From positions 79,114,702-79,178,701 of the forward strand of contig NC_065881.2 of NCBI RefSeq assembly GCF_932274485.2: 64,000 nt of DNA, read 5' to 3'. This document shows, piece after piece, positions 56,390 to 64,000 of this stretch. This DNA is from Patella vulgata. Its lineage: Eukaryota > Mollusca > Gastropoda > Patellidae. Position numbers and translations under genes: made by a program. Within the stretch, counting starts at the first letter, position 1, and every line of letters starts with the position of its first letter. The notes beneath the pieces are model-generated. The model was not told the origin of the DNA and made no database searches. It saw only the letters and a list, made by a program, of their open reading frames with translations.

Positions 56390-56428
56390 ATGCCTGACGA
56401 GCCGCTGTCGCGGTGAAAACGTTAGCAT
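56390..56428 (+). ncRNA. Minimal type I hammerhead ribozyme motif
   Basis: Stem I ATGC (56390-56393) pairs GCAT (56425-56428). The core CTGACGA (56394-56400) fits CUGANGA. Stem II GCCGC/GCGGT (56401-56405 / 56410-56414) closes a TGTC loop with one G-U pair. GAA (56415-56417) is followed by the self-complementary AACGTT stem III and A17 at 56424, the expected cleavage point. Such minimal forms with palindromic stem III are known from Penelope-like elements, where they work as dimers. A Penelope-like remnant lies 0.4 kb away on the opposite strand. Confidence 0.7.
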
Positions 56429-56600
56429 GAAATGTAGTTTTATTTTGCCAGATTTAATTTTAATTATACCAAAGATAAAGTACAAGTACTTCTTTGTTTA
56501 CGGTAGATAAATGCATAAATAAATAATAAAAAAATACGTCCAGGTAAAAAAATCTCCACTTTACTTCATTCTGACATACATTAAATCATATACGCTAGCT

Positions 56601-56676
56601 GTCTGCCTTCTCCCGTCTTCATTAGCCCTGTTTAGGAGCAAAACAGTAGGACGTTAAACCCCATTTCATTTCATGT
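56601..56676 (+). mobile_element. SINE family 1 tail fragment
   Basis: cccgtcttcattagccctgt to gttaaaccccatttcatttc. Confidence 0.7.
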
Positions 56677-56789
56677 CTGCCTTCTATAGGCGTCTTCAGA
56701 TGAGGTTTTTAGAACGAATAAATATTTTTATGAAGAAAAAACTAATTCATCCCATATTTCAGACATTTTTCATACATATTTCTTAAGAA

Positions 56790-57265
56790 ATATGTATGCT
56801 TATTTATTACAGCCCTGGCTTTTTCTTGAGTAGGGTTATATGTTCAAACTAATGTTGAGACATTTTCTTCTGTGTTTTCAATCGTATGTCTATCCTTAGG
56901 GATTCTTAAATCTTTTGGATCCATTTCTAAGATTTTTCGATTAGCTTCTTGTATGAGTTTTAATGGGTAATTTTGTTCAAGTAAAAATTGTTTTAATGTA
57001 ATAATATTGTTTCTGAATTAGATACACTAGTGCAGACCCTTCTAGCCAGATTAAGGGGTATATTTCTTTTTGTGTGTGGAGGGTGGCATTAATTAAAATT
57101 TAAGTATTGGTGTGTATCTGTTGGTTTATAATAATATAGGTCAGTTTTTAATTCGCCATTATTTGACAATATAACTGTAACATCTAAAAAGTTTAAAGAC
57201 ATGTTACTCTTTTCAATAGTAAAGCAACTATTATTATTGTCTTGCTCATTAAGATAATGTATTAT
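56790..57265 (-). mobile_element. Penelope-like element remnant (RT C-terminal part)
   Basis: The minus strand carries LNFLDVTVILSNNGELKTDL, then YKPTDTHQYL, a CHPPHTKRNIPL stretch and, further on, FLLEQNYPLKLIQEANRK, in the order found at the end of the reverse transcriptase and linker of Penelope-like elements. The upstream RT motifs and the downstream GIY-YIG endonuclease were not found. Broken at several places; a fragment of an old insertion. Confidence 0.65.
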
Positions 57266-57889
57266 AATAACGCCATGACGTCATGTGATTGTTTACTATT
57301 TCATTATCAAATGGATGACCCCCGTAGTGGGTGATAGCATTAGCTAAGATGAAATTAGTTTTTCTTTCTAAGAACCTCATATTCCTATATACTTTTACCT
57401 GAGAGTATAATCTTTTATTAACTTTTAAACCCACTTTCTGATGTTATATATATGAATGCATCGTGATGTATATGTAAGATAATGTATTCAAATTTTGTGA
57501 ATAAACATTTCACAATAATTGCCACATAAAGGGTTGGGTAAACATCATTGACCCATTTAATATGTCGTCATAAATTAAGATCCGTATTTAATATACAATA
57601 CATGTCAAAAAATCATTTAAAAGTGAAAAATTGGAGTTCAACTGATCTTTAGTCTAAACCAGTGGTTCGCAACCTCCTGTTGGTGATTCCACCTGGACGT
57701 AAGATGGTTCCTCATCCCTTCCCTTCCCAAACATTTTTGTATAAAGGCTTTGCATTATATATTTTCCAATCAGTTTACTTAACACGAATAGATAATTATT
57801 GTTATAAGGATACAATTAGTACCGGTGAGAGAATACGAGAAAATTATGGCATCATTAAGATTAACACCGTTTTTGTTTCCAAAAGATTT
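57266..57889. other. Non-coding stretch with a hAT-like terminus
   Basis: cagtggttcgcaacctcctg at 57660-57679 looks like a hAT terminal repeat. No partner end was located. Confidence 0.35.
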
Positions 57890-58440
57890 TTTTAGGTGGA
57901 CGTATTTTGTCGTCGCCCCTGTCCGTCGATCCACAATTTGTTTGCGGACACTCTACAGGTCACAATTCTAATCCGATTTTGACGAAACTTGATATATAGG
58001 TTTATCCCCAAAACATCTCGGTTCCTTTCGATATTGGCATGTATCGGATTCAAACCTCATGGATTATGGTCTCTGATGGTGCGAAAAGTCACGTTTTTAG
58101 CTTGTGGGCACGCTAGAGGTTACAATTTTTAACCGATTTAGATGAAACGTGATATGTATGTTTATAACCCCCATCGATCTCGGTTCCTTTCGATAATCGC
58201 ACATACCGGACCAAACTGCTTTCATTGTGGCCCCTGATTGTACGAAAAATCGTGTTTTTAGCTCGTGGTCCCTCTAGAGGTCACAATTTTTATACGATTT
58301 GCAAATCCGTTCAAATACATCACCGTCACACCATATTGATGATTGAGTTTGAATTTCATGGAAATCGGACCGAAACTGTCGGAAACGTTGCCGAGTAATG
58401 TATTCCATAGAATTGTGACCTGTTTAAACCATGATTTTGT
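57890..58440. repeat. Family A internal units
   Basis: gtggacgtattttgtcgtcg, cacaatttgtttgcggacac and repeated gaggtcacaatttttat blocks match 8320-9100. Confidence 0.6.
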
Positions 58441-58623
58441 CAATTTTCTTTTATAAAATCATATCAATAAGATATATATCTTTGTCGGTCACTCTTTATA
58501 ATATTGTTGTGGGCGCTGTTAACCAAAAAATAAGAAACATCAGTCTTGTCGGTGATTAGTATAAACCGTTTCTTCTATCATAGTTAAACGTGCAAATGAA
58601 AACGCACTCTCACGCTGATAAAA

Positions 58624-59098
58624 CACCCGATTAGATTTTATTACATACTTCGAGAAGGTATTTGTTGAGTAATAAAACCTTCTAGTAGTTTATCGAGGGC
58701 TGGCCTTCCTTACCGCACAGTACAAATATTATCACCACTAGAAGCAACAAATTCCAGAACAAGCCAGAACTCATACCAAAATGGCCGCTTTATACAAATG
58801 AGTATTTAGGGGAATACTAACCCGAACCCTAACCCCAACCCTTTTAAAAGAAGTAAAAACTAAATTAGACGCAAGTTCAGTCTTTTAAAAAGGGTTAGGG
58901 ATCGGGTTAGTTATCCCCAAAATTCTCATTTATATAAAGCGGTCATTTTGGACCCCGGGAGCACCCGAACCTCGATAAACTACTAGAAGGTTTTATTTGT
59001 ACCGTGCGGTAAGGACGGCCAGCCCTCGATAAACTACTAGAAAGTTTTATTACTCAACAAATACCTTCTCGAAGTATGTAATAAAATCTAATCGGATG
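58624..59098. mobile_element. 475-bp foldback element with telomere-like inner arms
   Basis: The whole element is one inverted repeat: outer arms from CACCCGATTAGATTTTATTA to taccgcacagtac and their mirror, inner arms with aaccctaaccccaaccctt and its imperfect mirror, around a loop of about 30 bp. Flanked by gataaaa at 58617-58623 and 59099-59105. CA-type ends with a 7-8-bp duplication suggest hAT mobilisation; no coding. Confidence 0.7.
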
Positions 59099-59239
59099 GA
59101 TAAAACTTGGTTAATTTTGCAACTACTGGAAATCGATATTCATTTGATTGCCAATTTACACGATGATTCAAGTGTTGATACTTGTTTGAGAGGTTCGAAC
59201 CTATACTAACACGTTTGTGGACCAACTGCTGATGTCATA

Positions 59240-59665
59240 ATCTGTAATGTTTCGTATAATCAGGGGCCATAATCCAGGAAGTTACGGTCCCATATGCTTG
59301 AATATTCTACATGAACCGAGATCGTCGGGATATAAACATATGTTTTAAGTTTCATAAAAATCGAATAAAAATTGTGACCTCTAGAGGGTCCAAAACCTTG
59401 GCATTACATACTTAAACACTATTTGCGTACAAGGAGCGGTCATTTTGTCAGGCAGTTTCGGTCCGATTAGGATGTAACGGTGATCTATTGAAACGTTATG
59501 TTAAATTCGGATAAAAATTGTGACCTCCAGAGGGTCCACAAGCTAAAAACGTAATTTTTCGTACAATCAGGGGTCATAATCCAGGAAGTTGTGGCCCGAT
59601 ATGCGCAAATATCGACAGGAACCGCGATCATTTGGTTATAAACACGTAAATTAAACCTTTGGGTG
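59240..59665. repeat. Family A units, inverted
   Basis: cgtacaatcaggggtcataa, gtgacctctagagggtc and aaagttttaagt-type blocks in reverse orientation relative to 8228-9796. Confidence 0.55.
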
Positions 59666-60229
59666 AGCAATTTATTTATTGAAAATTCTCTTATCTTTTT
59701 ACCATTATTAATGTAATGTAATTATATATTATTTGAAATTGTTCATGTATTATAGGCCCAAACCATACAGAAGGAAGCAAATTAATGTAAGCCTACTTGG
59801 CTTGATTTTGTATCCTTTTCTTTATGCCTTTATTTGTATAATATTCTCGCAATAAATACTGTTTAAACCAGTTATATAGTCGATTCCGTGGCTCAGGGTG
59901 AGGTAATTAGACTTAAATTTTATAAATATTATGTTTTCATTATCTATTATTTAACTATTACAGCGAGAACTGTCAGCTCTGTACCTAATCCTCCAAAATG
60001 CCGCTTTAATGTTATCAACACCAAAGATAATTAAACTTGAAATAAGTGCACCTTCCTTATGCTAAATATGTATTTTCGCCGCAGGGCTTCTATACATGAA
60101 TAATGAATTATTAATATTACTTGATTCAGTTTATTAAAATGTATGCTTCTTCTGCGAAAAGCTAACATCCTAAAACATGATGTTTGATGGCAAGTGGGCG
60201 TAGCCTTCTGGTAACTGCCCCATTTGATT
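59666..60229. other. Non-coding stretch
   Basis: No recognised feature; AT-rich. Confidence 0.35.
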
Positions 60230-60406
60230 CGTAGAAAACCTAGTTTCAATATGAATACAATTCCGTAAAAGAGCATAACTCCTCATGTGACTTCAATATG
60301 CACACAACCCTCAAATGGTAAAGCAACTGTTTTCAAGTAACCTGCACATTTTAATCTTTGACTCGAAGGGAGACGTCAGTCGTCATAATAAGCGGTCTTT
60401 ACAGGA
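60230..60406 (+). repeat. Diverged relative of the upstream region at 20-208 / 6809-6998
   Basis: Inverted relative to those copies. Shares cctagtttcaatatgaatac, gagcataactcctcatgtga and the caacc...cagg order up to the exon-like segment at 60407. Confidence 0.6.
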
Positions 60407-60443
60407 TGTTTCTTCAGATTTTATTACCGTTGGCTATTGGAGG
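60407..60443 (+). pseudogene. Diverged, frame-shifted relative of the signal-peptide-like exon
   Basis: ATGTTTCTTCAG ... GGCTATTGGAG with a GTAAGT donor at 60443/60444 mirrors the exon at 6772-6808, but the segment is one base shorter, so the ATG frame reads MFLQIYYRWLLE and loses the hydrophobic leader. Either it is a dead copy or an upstream start is used. Conservation of the donor shows the three copies share an exon-intron structure. Confidence 0.4.
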
Positions 60444-60859
60444 TAAGTGCATACCAACACTTTGAAATGTAACCCCTCGTGACGATAAACAATTAATTGT
60501 GTAATTATATTTGATTTGACTTGGTATCAAGTACTTTGTCAGGAAAATGAATAACCTAAAGTGAATCGTTTGAAATTTTAGATATATTCAGTAAGTGGTC
60601 TTGCCACTCTTGAAAGTTAGTGAATTTGACATGGCGTGGAGTTCTGTCACGGGTTAGGTTAATAAGTATAATCAATTTTGGACGATCTATATTTAAAATA
60701 GAACAATTCATAAAATATCTTATCACTTTCCTATTAAAGAAAGATGTTTTAGCGAAGTTCGATGGATTACATTCTATTAAACTCCAATGAAGCTACAAAA
60801 CAGATATTGCCAACAAATTCATTACTGGATCACGTCTGGTTGCTAAAACTACATTCATT
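60444..60859. other. Sequence downstream of the exon relative
   Basis: Would be intron if the exon were live. No second exon recognised. Confidence 0.3.
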
Positions 60860-61640
60860 TTTATGCGTTTACATTTTCACGTGGACGTATATTGTCGTCA
60901 CGCATGTCCGTCCGTCTACAATTTCTTTGTGGACACTCTGCAGGTCACAAATTTTATCCGATTTTGACGAAACTTCAAATATGTGTTTATATCCCAAAGA
61001 TCTCGGTTCATGTCGATATTCGCGCATAACGAACCGTAACTTCCTGGATTATGATCCCTGTACGAATACAATATCGCGATTTTAGCTTGTGTACCCTCTA
61101 GGTGTCGCAAAGTTTATCTGATTTTCAAAAGCGTTCAAATGTATCACCGTTCCACACTGGTGATGATTGACTTCGAATTTTGTAAAAATCGGACCGAAAC
61201 TGCCCGACAAAATATCCGCTTCTTGAACGGAAATAGTGCAAAAGTATGTAATACGAATGTTGTGGAGCTGCTAGAGGACCGATTTTTGGTCTGATTTTGA
61301 TGAAACTGAAAATATATGTTTATATCCCAATGACCCCAGTTCCTTTGGATATTCGCATATATCAGACCAGAACGTCTTGGATTATTGCCTCTGATTGTAC
61401 GAAAAATCACATATTGAGCTTGTGGATTCTCTTGATGTCACAAATTTGATCCGATTTAAAACAAAACGTTTAAATATATCACCAGTTCGAATTTCGGGAA
61501 AATCGAAACGAAACTGTCCCGAAAAATGGCCGCTCTTAATACGCATTTGTGTAAAAGTATGTAACACGAAGGTTGTGGACACCGTTGAGGACTCACAATT
61601 TTTGTCCGATTTTGATGAAACTTAAAACATATTATGTTTA
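60860..61640. repeat. Family A internal units
   Basis: Starts near tttacattttcacgtggacg (compare 8306-8325) and continues with alternating gaggtcacaa- and gaccgaaactgcccgaca-type blocks. Confidence 0.6.
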
Positions 61641-64000
61641 TAACCAAAAGATCTGTAGTAATATTGATGGCAGGGATTTGTGCTAAAGAACACATATGTA
61701 AAATTGTGGTTCTAATTAATTATTCTCCATTGCCAAAATATTAGCTATGGTATAAGTTAATTCTGAAACGCAAATTAAATTGCTTATGAACTATTGTGAC
61801 AATAACAGGACATGGGGGGGGGGGGTCTAAAGACAAGGGGTGGAGAAATATGATGGCTGAAACGATAGTGTTAACTTTCATATTATTGATTCTAAGTTCT
61901 TAACCAAAAATATAGAAAGTATGCTCGTTATTTAGTAAAGCTATAGTTTAGTAAACATATTGGTCATTTGCATTTTTCAAGAATATGTTGTTATTGTTTG
62001 AAATACACGTGAGTGGAAAATTACGAATTAGCCTACGCCATTCGGCACCTATAAGAGAGCGGGGCTAGAATAATTTTTCTGAATCCCATTAGATTCTTTA
62101 GAACACATATACGCATTAGATTCTTTAGACGACCATTTCACGTTCACGATGTAGTAGTTTCCTGAGTCTAGCCACGCTGGTTAGACTTTCACAGGAGTGG
62201 GGTTGAGAGAAAGAGATGTAGACTCAGGCGTTAGCCAAGTGTTGTTTCAGTATATCAGTAAAGAACTTAAAATACAGACACTATCCCGCACGTGCTTTTC
62301 AATGAAATATTTCATCTAGTATAGATAATGTACGATTGGCAAGTTGCCCGTACATTATTGGAAATAATGGCACGCCAACATCAAATGATGACGTCACATC
62401 TGTATTTTAAATTTAAATAAATTCATTATTACACAATATCCACCGAAGCTGCAAAGGCAAACTAGATATAATTTTTCATGACAGACGGTTAGTTTAATAG
62501 CAAATTATTATATTATCCTCCATGATTTACGCAAAAATAATATTTATAAAATTTCATTAATAAGTGTTATCCCAATGCGGTTTGTTGTTACGTTGGTGGT
62601 AGCGATAGTTTTAAAACAATATATACAGGCTAACACGGTTGTTGGTAAATGGTCCGTTCAAACGGATATATACAAAAGCTTACTACGAATTCTGCTGTCT
62701 GTTTGGTCCTGAGGCGTAGAATAAAAGTCATGCTTTATATTGTATTGCTTTCTAGAAAAACGATTAAGTGGAAATTTTATAGTGTTAAATTAGGTCATGC
62801 ATGATGTTACTTACAATGCCTATGGCCTCTGTGTGTTAAACATGTTAACTCATGAACGCCATCCTATAAATATAACTTGAACCTTCATATTTTAAAGGAG
62901 CCTGTCCATGTTATACGCCGAAGTTAATTTGTTTTGTGCGTTTCTTGAATTAAAACAGAAGTGAGAGTTTAAGTTCCAATACTGTATTGTGTCAAATCAT
63001 AATAAAATACAAAATCAATACAATGTACAATTTTAAGTCAATATATCTGCAAATGAACTATGAGTTATAAAAGGATGAGGGTAGGGGGGGCTAACTCACT
63101 TGGCTGTGCAGAGGCACTATTTGTAAATCACATTACGTATGTAATTGTAGGAGGCGACAAGTGTTCCTGATAGGCGGCGTAGCTGCCGACTTGTCATTTT
63201 GACGTAAATCTAAATTTAGCTAATCATTTGCTCGTTTGATTTAGCTCTTAAATCTTACATAATGCAATTTACGCTCATACATGAAAAATAAATATGATTT
63301 AGCGCGCATATTAAAGTGCAGCCAACACTTTTGAGCTCAAACTGAACATGGACTAACGAATATATTTTATGTACCATATGCTGCCATGGTTAGTAAGCAA
63401 TGATAAAATATAGTTAAAAAAGGTTAACGAATATTTACACGTGAAATAAAAATAGAACTATGCCTGTCCAATATGTTTTAGTAGCCTATGCTTAAATAAG
63501 AGCATAATTAAACCAATCGAAACTAATAAACATTTAAGATACATAATGCAAGAGAAATTACATATATACAAGAAATAATGTTTGACTAAATAAAATATAT
63601 ATAATAGATAATAAAATCATGTAAGAATAAAAAATGTAAATAACATGAGGTCAGCAAAACAGAATAACATGGCTTACCTTGAATTAAAACAGAAGAGAGA
63701 GTTTAAGTTCCAATACTGTATTGTGAAGACGTTGAGTGTGCGTTAGTTGTATTTTACGTCCGCTTCCACCGAGGTGATATCGCAGACAATAACATGTTAT
63801 GTATACATGGTGCAATAATGTACAATGTGATTAGTGAAAAAAGGGATTAACGAATTATTAGATATTTATATATATATGTACAGAAGACAGTAAAAGACCG
63901 GGCGAAACGGGACGCATATGGGACAAAACAGAGATGAACGTGGACAAACATTTAGACATAGTATGTACATATATTTATATATATATAAGTCGATTCTGTC
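61641..64000. other. AT-rich non-coding end of the window
   Basis: A 47-bp block gaattaaaacagaagtgaga through atactgtattgtg occurs at 62948-62995 and 63681-63727. A hairpin from cctgagtcta / tagactcagg spans about 62161-62228. A G tract lies near 61806. No gene recognised. Confidence 0.4.

Noticed and set aside
1-64000. CRISPR array
   Set aside because: No array of short identical repeats with unique spacers; all tandem repeats found are contiguous, and the sequence is animal-like.

Overview
The window looks like AT-rich, repeat-dense animal nuclear DNA, most likely from a mollusc or another lophotrochozoan. The basis is two tRNA-headed SINE families in many copies, a Polinton, BEL/Pao, gag-only LTR and Penelope-like remnants, intron-bearing genes and one intronless rhodopsin-class receptor of the divergent type common in molluscs. 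The taxon is an inference. No bacterial-style operons, rRNA, true tRNA genes or CRISPR arrays were seen.

Host coding content is sparse. The only clearly whole host gene is a GPCR at 44572-45750 (+). A signal-peptide-like first exon lies at 6772-6808 (-), is cut by the window edge at 1-19 (-), and has a frame-shifted relative at 60407-60443 (+). A likely last exon with a GPI-type tail lies at 12774-12951 (+). A decayed coding remnant lies at about 34842-35196 (-).

The centrepiece is 18252-30792, a Polinton/Maverick-type element. It begins AG, ends CT and has a 6-bp target duplication, gatgca, exactly outside both ends. It is almost entirely one inverted repeat: outer arms 18252-22322 and 26719-30792, inner arms 22523-22802 and 23482-23761, around a 679-bp unique loop holding a BIR (IAP-type) gene. 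A 200-N gap falls where the left arm lacks the counterpart of 23762-26718, so the gap probably hides about 2.96 kb and the real element is about 15.3 kb. Each arm carries a penton-type minor capsid gene, the start of a small downstream virion-type gene and a terminal promoter-like block with two perfect TGACGTCA sites. The right arm also has a two-exon Myb/SANT-like gene. No polymerase, integrase, protease, ATPase or major capsid gene was seen, so it looks like a snap-back deletion derivative that still transposed.

Layout: 1-7.4 kb, duplicated exon/promoter repeats, SINEs and a hAT-like element; 7.5-10.1 kb, an internally repetitive TIR element; 11-15 kb, dispersed repeats, a GPI-tail exon, a 126-bp minisatellite and a MITE; 15.4-17.2 kb, SINEs; 18.25-30.8 kb, the palindromic Polinton; 31-37.8 kb, SINE-rich with nested insertions; 38.4-39.3 kb, a Harbinger-like element; 39.3-43.8 kb, LTR-type fossils (gag-only element, BEL/Pao gag); 44.6-45.75 kb, the GPCR; 46-56 kb, SINEs, MITEs and dispersed repeats; 56.4-57.3 kb, a hammerhead ribozyme motif beside a Penelope-like remnant; 57.9-61.6 kb, the repetitive family again plus a 475-bp foldback element; 61.7-64 kb, AT-rich sequence without a recognised gene.
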